This document shows, piece by piece, positions 9,017 through 18,632 of a stretch of 44,575 nt of DNA (position 1 is the first letter of the stretch; each line of letters begins with the position of its first letter). Origin of the DNA: an uncultured Prevotella sp. GTDB lineage: Bacteria > Bacteroidota > Bacteroidia > Bacteroidales > Bacteroidaceae. The stretch covers positions 1 to 44,575 of the forward strand of contig CAMOQW010000004.1 in NCBI GenBank assembly GCA_946623195.1, read 5' to 3'. The translations under genes and the position numbers were made by a program. The notes beneath the pieces are model-generated. The model was given only the letters and a program-made list of their open reading frames with translations, was not told where the DNA came from and made no database searches.

Positions 9017-10733
9017 TTTCCGAAGGCTGAATATCTTCTATCTGCAGTTGTACCTCACCGCGCTTGTAGGTGTTCTCTTCGATGGTATATACAATGTCGA
9101 ACGAACGTTTCGACTTGATGTATCTTGCCGCCTTGCTCTGGCCGAAGGCTATGCCGTTCATCACGACTGCCGACTTGGAGTCGACCAGTTCCAGTTTGAT
9201 GTGCTCCTGATGGCGGCCTACCACCTTCGAAGTGCCGTAGTCATAGACGTTGCGTGTCATAAAGAGCGGCTTTTCGTTGCCCGGTCCGTGGGGAGCCAGG
9301 CGCTTCAGGTCGCTGAGCAGTCGTTTGGAAATGTCATGGAAGTCAAGTTCCAAATCGATTTCCAGCGTCTGCTGGGTCTGTTCCGGCATAATGTGGCCTT
9401 CCACATACTCCTGGAAACGGCGGCGGAACTCGGGGATGTTCTCCTGCTTCAGCGTCAGTCCCACAGCGTAGGTGTGACCTCCGAAGTTCTCCAGCAAGTC
9501 ACGGCACGACTTGATGGCGTCGTAGATGTCGAAACCGGCCACCGAACGGGCTGATCCTGAGGCTACACCGTCGATGATGGTCAGAACCACCGTGGGACGG
9601 AAGTAGAGTTCCGTAAGTCGTGATGCCACAATGCCCACCACGCCTTTCTTCCAGCCTTGGTCGTAAAGCACAATTGACTTCTGGTGCTGCTGACTCTCCA
9701 GGCGGGCCACAATCTCGTTGGCTTCCTCGGTCATCTGCTTGTCGACGTCACGCCGCTGGTCGTTATACTCGTCAATGCGGGTGGCTATCGTCAGGGCTTT
9801 CTGCAGGTCTCGTTCCACCAACAGCTCAACGGCCTCCACGCCGTTCTGCATTCGGCCGGAGGCATTGATGCGCGGTCCGATTTTGAACACGATGTCGCTC
9901 ATGGTCAGTTCGCGACCCGTCAGCCCGCAAATCTCTATGATGGCCTTCAGACCTGTGGAACAGCCTTGGTTCAACTGCTTCAGTCCGTGAAAGGCCAGAA
10001 TGCGGTTCTCGCCCTCCACAGGCACCAGGTCTGAGGCTATGGAGACGGCGCAGAAGTCGAGTAGGGGGATAAGCCGCGAGAACGGTATTCCGTTGTTCTT
10101 GGCAAAAGCCTGCATCAGTTTGAATCCTACGCCACAACCGCAAAGGTGCTTAAACGGGTAGGTGGAGTCGTCACGCTTGGGATTCAGAATGGCTACGGCC
10201 GGAGGCATCACCTCGTCGGGCACATGGTGGTCGCAGATGATGAAGTCTATGCCACGTTCCTTGGCATAGGCTATCTCGTCGATTGCCTTGATGCCGCAGT
10301 CGAGCACGATAATGAGTTTGACACCCGCTTCTGCCGCATAGTCTATTCCCTTCCGGCTCACTCCGTAGCCCTCTTCATAACGGCTGGGAATGTAGTACTC
10401 GATGTTGGAATAGAACTGCTGCAGGAACTTAAACACTAAAGCTACCGCCGTACACCCGTCGACATCATAGTCGCCATACACCATGATACGCTCCTTGCGG
10501 CCCATCGCATCATTCAGGCGGTCAACGGCCACGTCCATGTCGTTCATCAGAAACGGGTCGATGAGCTCGTTCAGCATGGGACGGAAAAAACGCTTCGCTG
10601 CGCTCTCGGTCTTGATGCCTCGCTGGATGAGCAGACTGGCCAAAATAGGACTCATGCCTATTTTCTCGGCCAGTTCTTTAGCCGCCTGTCGTTTCTCCGG
10701 TGTAGGTGGTTCGTAATTCCATTTAAATTGCAT
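9006..10733 (-). CDS. recJ: Single-stranded-DNA-specific exonuclease RecJ
   Basis: 5'-3' ssDNA exonuclease of the DHH/DHHA1 superfamily. The 575 residues nearly equal the enterobacterial length (577). Catalytic motifs are GDYDVDGCTA (motif I), VLDCG (II), ICDHHVPDE (DHH motif III) and an intact later ISSDLVPVEGENR-type segment (SIASDLVPVEGENR). The DHHA1 region carries GVVGIVASRLTELYFRPTVVL, SGSARSVAGFDIYDAI and the GGH signature ENFGGHTYAVG. It is the first gene of recJ-recQ. A minus-strand -7 box sits 63 nt upstream of its ATG. Confidence 0.95.
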   Translation of the reverse strand: MQFKWNYEPPTPEKRQAAKELAEKIGMSPILASLLIQRGIKTESAAKRFFRPMLNELIDPFLMNDMDVAVDRLNDAMGRKERIMVYGDYDVDGCTAVALVFKFLQQFYSNIEYYIPSRYEEGYGVSRKGIDYAAEAGVKLIIVLDCGIKAIDEIAYAKERGIDFIICDHHVPDEVMPPAVAILNPKRDDSTYPFKHLCGCGVGFKLMQAFAKNNGIPFSRLIPLLDFCAVSIASDLVPVEGENRILAFHGLKQLNQGCSTGLKAIIEICGLTGRELTMSDIVFKIGPRINASGRMQNGVEAVELLVERDLQKALTIATRIDEYNDQRRDVDKQMTEEANEIVARLESQQHQKSIVLYDQGWKKGVVGIVASRLTELYFRPTVVLTIIDGVASGSARSVAGFDIYDAIKSCRDLLENFGGHTYAVGLTLKQENIPEFRRRFQEYVEGHIMPEQTQQTLEIDLELDFHDISKRLLSDLKRLAPHGPGNEKPLFMTRNVYDYGTSKVVGRHQEHIKLELVDSKSAVVMNGIAFGQSKAARYIKSKRSFDIVYTIEENTYKRGEVQLQIEDIQPSESEY

Positions 10734-10796
10734 TTATATTTGTTTTTGTTTCTGTCGTTTCAGGGGCATCGCGTAACGGAAGTACACAATACGCCT

Positions 10797-10805
10797 TCAA
10801 AGTTA
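10797..10805 (-). promoter_or_regulatory. recJ promoter -7 box TAACTTTGA
   Basis: Read on the minus strand, the box is TAnnTTTG with A instead of the usual pyrimidine after it. No TTTG is found at the expected 19-21 nt spacing, so the -33 element is weak. It lies 63 nt from the recJ start. Confidence 0.45.
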
Positions 10806-10859
10806 CGAAGAAAAAAACAAATACGCTCTATATCATGCAAAAATTTAACAGACTTTATT

Positions 10860-11456
10860 TTATTCCACGTAGTCCATCTTCACCACGATGACGCGAATCT
10901 GCTGGTCTTTCTGCTTCGTTGCTACCTTGGCAATATGCCAGTCCGAGGGGAAGAAAATGACGAAACGGCCATTCTTGACGTCGAAGAAATGGGCCTTTTC
11001 CTTCACGTAGTTGTAGCGCATCACGTCTTTCTGTGCATTGTAGGGCTGTGAGACGGTGCTTGATTCGTGGTCGAGCAGGGCAAAACCCTCCGTGCCGCGT
11101 ACCACGAGCTGGAAGTCTATTTTCTTCTTGTGACTCTCGGTGTTACGCTTCTCCAAAGGAGCGTTCTCTGAGTCTTCCACGCTGGCCACTAACGTCGAAT
11201 TGGGGATGGGATGCTTGCCCTTGGGAATAGTGGTCAAATCGGTGTCGCGCAGCCACCGGAACAGCGTCTGCCATTGCTCTTTGTTTTTATTGTATTGTGA
11301 ATAAAACTCGCTGACATTTACCGTCTTGTGAGCTTTCGCTTTCGTAAAGCCTTCAGACCAGTCGCCTCGCTTCATCCACTGTTTTTCCTGTTTCGTCTGG
11401 GCGGCCAAGCCGACTGCTACAGCCAGCATCAGCACCACTGTCATGATTCTTTTCAT
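10860..11456 (-). CDS. YhcH/YjgK/YiaL (DUF386) family protein, exported
   Basis: 198 residues starting with a clear signal peptide (MKRIMTVVLMLAVAVGLAAQ). The body resembles the YhcH/YjgK/YiaL cupin-like family, thought to act in sugar or sialic-acid catabolism. It has the family-like segments APLEKRNTESHKKKIDFQLV, with Glu and His, and FVIFFPSDWHIAKVA, with a second His. These could form the metal site of the jelly roll. An N-terminal 60-residue region with Trp-rich stretches precedes the domain. Most family members are cytoplasmic, so export is a feature of Bacteroidetes-type versions. It diverges from galE; no clear promoter is seen for it. The substrate is unknown. Confidence 0.75.
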   Translation of the reverse strand: MKRIMTVVLMLAVAVGLAAQTKQEKQWMKRGDWSEGFTKAKAHKTVNVSEFYSQYNKNKEQWQTLFRWLRDTDLTTIPKGKHPIPNSTLVASVEDSENAPLEKRNTESHKKKIDFQLVVRGTEGFALLDHESSTVSQPYNAQKDVMRYNYVKEKAHFFDVKNGRFVIFFPSDWHIAKVATKQKDQQIRVIVVKMDYVE

Positions 11457-11518
11457 ACATTACTTTATTTATTGATAGACGTATCATGAACGAAAATGTA
11501 ATATTTCTACCCAAAAAG

Positions 11519-11550
11519 TTTGCCAAGTCATTTATTTTGCTTAACTTTGC
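11519..11550 (+). promoter_or_regulatory. galE promoter, TTTG-N19-TAACTTTGC
   Basis: The -33 TTTG is at 11519-11522 and the -7 box TAACTTTGC at 11542-11550, 19 nt apart. The box lies 34 nt upstream of the ATG at 11585, which rules out the in-frame ATG at 11486 as the start. Confidence 0.85.
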
Positions 11551-11584
11551 AGGCAATTATCAAAACGACAACTTAAAAGCAACA

Positions 11585-12622
11585 ATGAAACAGACGATTC
11601 TTGTAACCGGTGGCACGGGCTTCATAGGCAGCCACACCACCGTAGAACTCCAGAACGCTGGCTACCAGGTGGTCATCGTCGATAACCTTTCGAACTCTAA
11701 TGAGAAAGTGGTAGACGGCATTGAGAAGATTACCGGCATTCGCCCGGCCTTTGAGAAGGTGGACTGCTGCGACTATGCCGCCATGGAACGCGTATTCCAG
11801 AAGTATCCCGCCATTGAGGGTGTTATCCATTTTGCCGCCTCCAAGGCTGTTGGCGAGAGCGTGGAGAAGCCGCTGCTCTACTATCGCAACAATATTCTGT
11901 CGCTCGTCAACTTGCTCGAACTGATGCCGAAGTATCAGGTCAAGGGTATTATTTTCTCTTCATCGTGCACCGTCTACGGACAGCCTGACCCCGAAAACCT
12001 GCCCGTCACCGAGGATGCTCCCATCAAACCTGCCGAGAGTCCTTATGGCAATACCAAGCAGATCAACGAGGAGATTATCCGCGACGACATCAATAGCGGC
12101 GCCCCCATCAAGGCCATCCTGCTACGCTATTTCAACCCCATAGGTTCGCATCCTACAGCCATCATCGGTGAAATGCCCAATGGTGTGCCCATGAATCTGA
12201 TTCCCTTTGTCACCCAGACGGCTATCGGCATTCGCGAGCAGCTGAAGATTTTCGGCAATGACTATAACACCCCCGACGGAACCTGTATCCGCGACTACAT
12301 CTATGTGGTCGACCTGGCTAAGGCCCACGTGAAGGCTATGGAGCGTGTGCTCGATACTGACAGCGACAAACTTGAGGTGTTCAACATAGGAACGGGTCAC
12401 GGCTGTTCTACCAAGGAGATTGTCGATGCCTTCGAGAAGGCTACGGGTGTCAAGCTCAACTGGGCCTATGCTCCGCGTCGCGCAGGCGATATCGAGAAGG
12501 TGTGGGCTAACCCCGACAAAGCCAACAACGTGTTGGGATGGAAGGCAGAAACTTCTTTGGAAGATACCCTGAAGTCGGCCTGGAAATGGCAGCAGAAGCT
12601 GCGTGAGGACGGCATTCAGTAA
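11585..12622 (+). CDS. galE: UDP-glucose 4-epimerase
   Basis: Interconverts UDP-glucose and UDP-galactose (Leloir pathway and sugar-nucleotide supply for surface glycans); cytoplasmic extended-SDR enzyme with bound NAD. The 345 residues match GalE. It shows the Rossmann motif TGGTGFIGSHT at the N-terminus, the catalytic Ser region FSSSCTVYGQP and YGNTK as the Tyr-x-x-x-Lys pair, plus RYFNPIGSHPTAIIGEMPNG. The start at 11585 puts the NAD motif at residue 7-17 as in homologues and is supported by the promoter just upstream. An in-frame extension to 11486 would contain that promoter and is rejected. It converges on the AddB-like gene. Confidence 0.95.
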   Translation: MKQTILVTGGTGFIGSHTTVELQNAGYQVVIVDNLSNSNEKVVDGIEKITGIRPAFEKVDCCDYAAMERVFQKYPAIEGVIHFAASKAVGESVEKPLLYYRNNILSLVNLLELMPKYQVKGIIFSSSCTVYGQPDPENLPVTEDAPIKPAESPYGNTKQINEEIIRDDINSGAPIKAILLRYFNPIGSHPTAIIGEMPNGVPMNLIPFVTQTAIGIREQLKIFGNDYNTPDGTCIRDYIYVVDLAKAHVKAMERVLDTDSDKLEVFNIGTGHGCSTKEIVDAFEKATGVKLNWAYAPRRAGDIEKVWANPDKANNVLGWKAETSLEDTLKSAWKWQQKLREDGIQ

Positions 12623-12682
12623 AATAGAGTCATACTAATTGTCGCGTTGTGCGCGATTTAGTTTATTTGTGTTTGTGTTGTT

Positions 12683-12712
12683 ATGAGCCCCCGATGTGAA
12701 TCGAGGGCTCAT
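12683..12712. terminator. Hairpin between convergent galE and AddB-like gene
   Basis: ATGAGCCC-C-CGAT and ATCG-A-GGGCTCAT form a 12-pair stem with one C/A mismatch and a GTGA loop. No long T tract follows on either strand, so it may be a bidirectional or structured 3' end rather than a textbook intrinsic terminator. Confidence 0.55.
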
Positions 12713-12719
12713 TTAGTAG

Positions 12720-15413
12720 TTACCGTCGACACATCCCGGCATAGGGGCAATGGTGGCAAATGCGCAGGTCGGCAGTAGGCGTGAAAGGTACGTCGGGAGA
12801 GAATATTTCGGCTATTTGCTGTCGTAGCAGTTCATTGAAGCGTGTGCTGTAGTCTGCAATGTCGTTGATACGCTCGCGGCCAAAGCAGAGTACAGGGTTG
12901 TAGTCGGCGGCGGCAGCATGCTGGATAAAGAGCAGGGCGGGAACTACAGGACGTTGTTCGCCCTGCCGTACGATGTCGGCATAGAGCATCGCCTGTAGAT
13001 AGTAGTCGGCATGTTCGTGTACGTTCTCGGGCAGAAAAATGGCCTCGACATCAGGCAGGGGATTAAGTCGCCCACTCCCCGTCTTGTAGTCTATCACGCG
13101 TATGCACTCTTCCGCCGTGCCTTCGTGGATGAGGTCCAGACGGTCAATGCGCCCTCCGATATTCATGACAGAAGGGTGGTTGTCCGGGGCCTGGACGGGG
13201 CGCTTTACATCGCATTCAAGACCAAGGATGGTGAAAGGCGCCAGTCGGCGGTCAATCTCTAAGAGCTGTCGCAGATAATGGATAATCACTTCGCGGTTGA
13301 TGAGATGCAGTCCACCGAAGGATGCCTTGGGCAGTTCGCGGTGGAAGGCCTCGTCAACGGCTCGCTCTATCTCAACCCTGCTTTTTAGCAGGTGGTCAAT
13401 GAGGTCAGCGGTAATGCGGCGGGGCAACTGGTGGTAGATGAGGTCGGCTGCTTCATGAAAGATGTTGCCGAAGACCCGGTTGTCGAGCTCCAGCTCGTCG
13501 TCAGGCTGTTCGGGTTCTTGGATGTCGGCTGCATAACGGTAGTAGAAGCGCAGCGGGCACCGCATGTAGTTGCTGATGGCTGTTGGCGAAAGCAGCTTGA
13601 AGTCCAGTGCTTTCATAATGGCTTCGTTCTTGGCAATAGCGGCGGGTTGCCAGCGGTCTGCTGTCTGACCGGTTGTCAGCGTGTGCTGAGTGATGGTGTG
13701 GCCGCTCTCCACCAGCATCTGCAACATGAATCGGCTCATTTCGCCTCGGTTGCCGTCTTCAGTAGAGTTGTTCCAGAGCAGGGTGACGTCTTCTGCGCGT
13801 TGCAGCAGGCGGTGGAAGTAGTATGCATAGATGCTGACCTTGTTGTCGACGATAGTCAGTTCGTAAGCCTTTCGGATGCTATGGGGAATAAACGAACTGT
13901 CGTTGATGCCTCGCGGTATATTGCCCTCGTTGCAGGAAAGCATCAGCACGTGGTCGAAGTCCAGGTTGCGGGTTTCCAGTACGCCCATCACCTGAATGCC
14001 CTCGGCAGGCTCGCCGTGGAAGGGGATAGAGGTCTGTTGCAACAATTGCCCTACCAGTCGTTGCAGCGTAATGCTGTCTACGATGAGGTCGCCGCTGCTG
14101 ATGAGGTCCTGCAGACGGTTAATCAGCGTATAGGCGCGGAATACGGACTCCTGAAACAAAGGGTCGTCCTGGTGCTCGTCCTTACCCTTGACGGCTATGG
14201 CACGCAGCATTTGCAGCAGGTCTGCCAGAGAACTGCGGTCTTCGTCTGTTTCCACATAACGGGCGTAGGGGTGGCGCTGGAAGGCACGTACCAGTCGTGG
14301 CGACCGCCCACCGTGCAACATATCAAACCATTGCTGTATGAAGGAAGCCACAGGTGTCTGCAATAGCGGGTAGCCCGTGGTGACGTTAACCTTTTCAACC
14401 TCAGGAGGCAGGCAATGGATAACGGTGGGCAACAGCGACTCGTTGCAGAGCACGATGGCCGTGCGGCGTCCGGCGGCATAGCGCTTGTGTTCGCACAGCC
14501 AGTTGCTGACATAGCGGGCTTGGATGTTCTCGGTGGGTGCAGCAATATAGCGTATCTCCTTGTGACAACGGAAGTTGGCATAGATGGCTTCATCTTTATT
14601 GTCAAGTTCGTTGGGGAAGTGTGTCAGATACTGGCTGATGTAATGGCCAGCTTCATGGTGCTGCATGTAGTATTGGTCGAAGTCCCAGTAGAAGCGCGCC
14701 TTTCCCTCTTTCTGCAACAAGCTGAACAGCCGTTGCTCCACCTTTTGCAACAGGTTGAAGCCGACGAACAAGTAGCGGTCGTAGGGAAACTGTACTGCGA
14801 TATCATCGGTGGATTCCATACTATTGACCACCTGACGGTAGAGTGCTCCTTCGTAAGCCAAGTGCTGCTCGGCTAACCGTTTGTTGAAGTCGTGGTAGAT
14901 GTCGGCAAAATGGCTCCAGAGGCGCAGGAATCGCTCTTTAAGTTCAGTATTGTGCTCTTCGGAGAAATTGCTGAAGAAGCGGCGAATCATCTCACGCTGT
15001 TCGTCGGTGAGATAGGAAATGTCGTCCAGTTCGTGAATATCACGCAGGTTGGCGAATACGCGGTCTGCATCAGCCATGTTCTTGTCGATGTCGTCGAAAT
15101 CGGTCAACAGCAGTTGCCCCCAGCCGTAAAACTTGTCGAGAGACTCGGCAGAACCCGTTTGCAGACAGAACGACTTGTGGAGGTCGCACACCAGTTTGAT
15201 GGGGTCGGCAACCTGCAGGGCCGACTGTTGCCGGAACAGTTCGCTGATGGTGATGTAGGCCGGACTCCAAATTGGCTTGTTGGCCAGATGCGCCAGCTGT
15301 TCGTTTAGAAACAGCGAGGCGCGCTTGTTGGGGAATACGACGGCTGTGCGCGACAGGTCGGTGCCATATTTGGCAATGATGTCTTGAGCGACGTAGTATA
15401 GGAAACTATTCAT
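12720..15413 (-). CDS. AddB-like PD-(D/E)XK nuclease / inactive-helicase subunit
   Basis: Partner subunit of a RecBCD/AddAB-type break-processing complex, 897 residues. The C-terminal PD-(D/E)XK nuclease shows GGRIDRLDLI and VIDYKTGSG. Four Cys likely hold a 4Fe-4S cluster around it: CPLRFYYRY ahead of the nuclease core, and CHHCPYAGMC at the extreme C-terminus. The N-terminal region resembles a decayed helicase with no intact Walker A. The ATG at 15413 overlaps the TGA of the upstream AddA-like gene (ATGA), which decides the start over an in-frame upstream codon at 15458. The low overall similarity expected in this family limits naming to AddB-like. Confidence 0.85.
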   Translation of the reverse strand: MNSFLYYVAQDIIAKYGTDLSRTAVVFPNKRASLFLNEQLAHLANKPIWSPAYITISELFRQQSALQVADPIKLVCDLHKSFCLQTGSAESLDKFYGWGQLLLTDFDDIDKNMADADRVFANLRDIHELDDISYLTDEQREMIRRFFSNFSEEHNTELKERFLRLWSHFADIYHDFNKRLAEQHLAYEGALYRQVVNSMESTDDIAVQFPYDRYLFVGFNLLQKVEQRLFSLLQKEGKARFYWDFDQYYMQHHEAGHYISQYLTHFPNELDNKDEAIYANFRCHKEIRYIAAPTENIQARYVSNWLCEHKRYAAGRRTAIVLCNESLLPTVIHCLPPEVEKVNVTTGYPLLQTPVASFIQQWFDMLHGGRSPRLVRAFQRHPYARYVETDEDRSSLADLLQMLRAIAVKGKDEHQDDPLFQESVFRAYTLINRLQDLISSGDLIVDSITLQRLVGQLLQQTSIPFHGEPAEGIQVMGVLETRNLDFDHVLMLSCNEGNIPRGINDSSFIPHSIRKAYELTIVDNKVSIYAYYFHRLLQRAEDVTLLWNNSTEDGNRGEMSRFMLQMLVESGHTITQHTLTTGQTADRWQPAAIAKNEAIMKALDFKLLSPTAISNYMRCPLRFYYRYAADIQEPEQPDDELELDNRVFGNIFHEAADLIYHQLPRRITADLIDHLLKSRVEIERAVDEAFHRELPKASFGGLHLINREVIIHYLRQLLEIDRRLAPFTILGLECDVKRPVQAPDNHPSVMNIGGRIDRLDLIHEGTAEECIRVIDYKTGSGRLNPLPDVEAIFLPENVHEHADYYLQAMLYADIVRQGEQRPVVPALLFIQHAAAADYNPVLCFGRERINDIADYSTRFNELLRQQIAEIFSPDVPFTPTADLRICHHCPYAGMCRR

Positions 15414-18400
15414 AGCGTTACTTCTTCTATTATATTGCTGTAAACATACCAGAGCCAACCTTTTACGTCGGGCAGTCCCATCTGTCTGAGCAGCTGTACA
15501 TATTCGCGCACCTGTTCTTGATATTCAGGATGCGGTCGGCCAAACTTGAAGTCGACTACGTGAGTCTCCCGTCCGTCGGTCATCACGCGGTCGGGGCGCC
15601 GTTCCTCCACGTTGCCATCGGCGTTGACCCTTAGGATGCTACACTCGTTAAACAACTGCCAACGGCCAGAGAACCAGTCGCTGACGCGCGGACTCTCCAG
15701 ACGCTTGCGTAGCAAGGCGGTAATTTTTTCGCGCGTCACTTCGTCATCGTAGAGTATGCCGTCGTTCTGCAACTGTGACAGCGCCTGCTCAATGTCTGCC
15801 GTTGTACGGATGGTTGAGAATATCTCGTGGAGCACGCTGCCCGTTTTGATATAGCTGAGTTTCTGCTGTTCGTCGTCACCTTCCAGGAAGTCACGGCTGC
15901 GGTTGCTCTGGCGGAACTCAGTCATCACGTCGAAAGTCTCGATGGTGATGGGCTGTGGTGTCACGGGTGCCAGGAAAGGATTCTCGCTCTGGGTTCCGTG
16001 TTGTGGACTATGGTCATCCTGCCTGATGGGGATGCTGCCATAGGTGAAAGTGATGGGTTGCTGCTTGTCATCGATGCCTTCCAACAGCGTGCCGTCCATG
16101 CGGAGCTCTTGCAACACGCTTTCAACCAGTGCCGAACGCGTGTTCTTGCCCTCCCGTCGGCCTATCACGGTAAGACTCCTGGCGGCTCGTGTGAAGGCTA
16201 CGTAGAGCAGATTCAGATTGTCGACCGTCAATTGCAGGTGCTCGTCCAGATAGTCGTGGTCGTAGATGGTGCCGCGCATCTGCTTCTCGCTGTAGTCGAT
16301 GGGGGCGATGGGGAGTGCACTGAATGGTTCCTCCTTGGGCTGGCACCATAGTACGTTGGCGTGCTCCAGTCGCCAGTCGCAGAAGGGGATGATGACGTGG
16401 TCGAACTCCAGGCCTTTGCTCTTGTGGATGGACAGGATGCGGATGCCGTCGGTTCCGGTACTCTGGATGGTCTTGGCGCAGAGCGTTTCCTCCCATTCGC
16501 GCACAAAGGCATCGATGTCAGTCGAATTGTCCTGGGCAAACTGGTTCAGTTGGTCGTAGAAGGTGCAGACGTAGGCACTCTGCTCGTTGAGTTGGTCGAG
16601 TTGGAAGATTCGGTATAGCCGTTCCGTCAGTTCGTAGAGTGGCATCTGCAGCAGTTCCGCCGTATGTCCGGTAAACGCCTCGGGCAGCAGTTCGTCTATG
16701 GGGCGGCCCTTGATGAAAAGTTCGCTGTCGGCAGCCTGGTTGCCTAATACGGATCGCTGGTAGATTTTGGCTATCGTGGCACGTGCCAGTTGGTCGTCGG
16801 GATGGGTCAGCAGATGGAGGGCTTGTACCAGCAGGGTGACCGATGCGGAGGCGTCGAGTCGGAAGGCCTCGTCGCTGACGATATGGATTTGGGGCAGATG
16901 AGTGGCAAAATAGTCGGCCATCAGCGGAATGACGTTGTTGGTACGTACGAGAATGGCAATCTGTCGCTGGCAGGCACCATGGGCCAACAGCGTTTCCACC
17001 GTGTCGGCCACTTCTGCATAGGTGTTTTCCTGATAGTCCTGCTGTGGCAACAGACGGATACTGACGAAACCCTCGTCAGGCCGGTTGTCAGGCACCTGCT
17101 GGGCTACGTCTTCATAGGCATGGCGCAGCTGTTCGGCCCCTCCGGGATATTCTTCGCGCTGGGCCTCATACTCCTGCCGGGCAGCCTCTGTGAAGAAGGC
17201 GTTGTTGAAATCTATGATGCGCCGACAGGAACGGTAGTTGGTCTCGAGCGGTCTTACCTCCATCATGTCGGCAGCATTTGGGAATTCCCTGTCGATGGCG
17301 TTGAGCAGTCGCCAGTCGCCTGAGCGCCAGCGGTATATGCTCTGCTTGACGTCGCCCACAATGAGGTTCTCGGTGTCAGCGTGGCTCATGCATTCCTGCA
17401 ACAACACCTTGAAGTTCTGCCATTGTACGGTTGATGTGTCCTGAAATTCGTCTATCATGATGTGCTCCAGTTGAGTGCCTATCTTCTCGAAGATAAAAGG
17501 TGAATCGGAGTCCTTGATGAGCGAGTGGAGCAGCTGCTGGGTATCGCTGAGCAGGAATCGGTTGGCCTCTTCGTTCATTTCGCGCACTTTGTGTTCGATG
17601 CTGCCCAGGAGCCGTAACTGGTTCAGATGACGCAGGGTGAGGTCGGCCGACTTATAGAGTTTCCATTGGCGGGGCCGTTCGTCAATGGCATGGCGCAGGA
17701 TGGGAATCAGCGACTGCTCGGCCACGGCATGAATCAGCTCTGCACGTTCATGCTTCTTGGCATACCATTTTGACGCGTCTGTCATGCAGTCGGTAACACG
17801 CTTGCCCACAATGTCTTCGTTCATTTGTCCGTTGCGAAGCTTTAGGAAGAAGCCGGCCACCCCCGTACGTCCGTAGGTTAAGTCTTCAATGGTCAGGTTT
17901 TCATTTTCAAGGGTGTCGAAGAACCTTTCGGCAATCTCCTTCATCCGCGCTTCAGCATTGTGGCGAATCTGTCGCATCTGTTCCATGTAGTCCTGCAGGA
18001 AGTTGCCTTGTTCCAGTAGCTGGTTCAGTCGGGCACTTTGTTCCTTGTAGTAGTCGCGGAAGATGGTCTTGCCGAACTGCTTCACCTGTCCTATGATGTT
18101 CCACGAGCGGTCGTCGCTGATGGTCTCCATGATGTATTTCAGCAGCCATTGCAGCATCACGTTGGTATGAGTCAGCGAGTCGATAAGCCGGTCGACAGCC
18201 TGCTCCTCCACTTGTGTGTCGTTCAGTCCGATGCGCAGGTTGGCGGTGAGGTCGAGTTCTCGCGCCAGGTTTCTCAGTACGCTTTGGAAGAAGGTGTCGA
18301 TAGTTTCCACGCGGAAGTAGTTGTAGTTGTGTAGCAACAGGTGCAGGGCTTCGCCGGCCCGTTGGCTGACCGTCTGTTCGCTGAGTCCCGTGCTTTTCAT

Positions 18401-18628
18401 GATGTGTAACAGGTAGTTGTTGGAGTCGGGCAGCTGCTTCCAGATGCCATACAACTGACTGAGTATGCGCATTTTCATCTCCTCGGTCGCTTTGTTGGTG
18501 AAGGTGACGGCCAGTATGTTGCGATAGCTGGTGGGGTTGAGCACCAGCAGTTTGATGTATTCGGTAGCCAGCGTGAAGGTCTTGCCAGAGCCGGCACTGG
18601 CCTTGTAGACTGTGAGAGCTTTTGTCAT
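15410..18628 (-). CDS. AddA-like UvrD-family helicase/nuclease
   Basis: Large SF1 helicase of the RecB/AddA type, 1072 residues. Walker A ASAGSGKT is at residues 10-17. Helicase motifs include DEFQDTSTVQW (motif II), DVKQSIYRWRSGDW (III), ILSIHKSKGLEFDHVIIPF (V) and NLLYVAFTRAARSL (VI). The C-terminal nuclease domain shows RPDRVMTDGRETHVVDFKFG, the Asp...Asp-x-Lys pattern of PD-(D/E)XK. With the adjacent AddB-like protein it would process double-strand breaks for RecA loading. It follows the DUF5686 gene by 4 nt and overlaps the AddB-like start by 4 nt, so all three may be one transcript. Confidence 0.9.
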   Translation of the reverse strand: MTKALTVYKASAGSGKTFTLATEYIKLLVLNPTSYRNILAVTFTNKATEEMKMRILSQLYGIWKQLPDSNNYLLHIMKSTGLSEQTVSQRAGEALHLLLHNYNYFRVETIDTFFQSVLRNLARELDLTANLRIGLNDTQVEEQAVDRLIDSLTHTNVMLQWLLKYIMETISDDRSWNIIGQVKQFGKTIFRDYYKEQSARLNQLLEQGNFLQDYMEQMRQIRHNAEARMKEIAERFFDTLENENLTIEDLTYGRTGVAGFFLKLRNGQMNEDIVGKRVTDCMTDASKWYAKKHERAELIHAVAEQSLIPILRHAIDERPRQWKLYKSADLTLRHLNQLRLLGSIEHKVREMNEEANRFLLSDTQQLLHSLIKDSDSPFIFEKIGTQLEHIMIDEFQDTSTVQWQNFKVLLQECMSHADTENLIVGDVKQSIYRWRSGDWRLLNAIDREFPNAADMMEVRPLETNYRSCRRIIDFNNAFFTEAARQEYEAQREEYPGGAEQLRHAYEDVAQQVPDNRPDEGFVSIRLLPQQDYQENTYAEVADTVETLLAHGACQRQIAILVRTNNVIPLMADYFATHLPQIHIVSDEAFRLDASASVTLLVQALHLLTHPDDQLARATIAKIYQRSVLGNQAADSELFIKGRPIDELLPEAFTGHTAELLQMPLYELTERLYRIFQLDQLNEQSAYVCTFYDQLNQFAQDNSTDIDAFVREWEETLCAKTIQSTGTDGIRILSIHKSKGLEFDHVIIPFCDWRLEHANVLWCQPKEEPFSALPIAPIDYSEKQMRGTIYDHDYLDEHLQLTVDNLNLLYVAFTRAARSLTVIGRREGKNTRSALVESVLQELRMDGTLLEGIDDKQQPITFTYGSIPIRQDDHSPQHGTQSENPFLAPVTPQPITIETFDVMTEFRQSNRSRDFLEGDDEQQKLSYIKTGSVLHEIFSTIRTTADIEQALSQLQNDGILYDDEVTREKITALLRKRLESPRVSDWFSGRWQLFNECSILRVNADGNVEERRPDRVMTDGRETHVVDFKFGRPHPEYQEQVREYVQLLRQMGLPDVKGWLWYVYSNIIEEVTL

Positions 18629-18632
18629 AGTG

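Noticed and set aside
11486..11584. N-terminal extension of galE
   Set aside because: It contains the complete galE promoter, and the NAD motif would be displaced by 33 residues compared with homologues.
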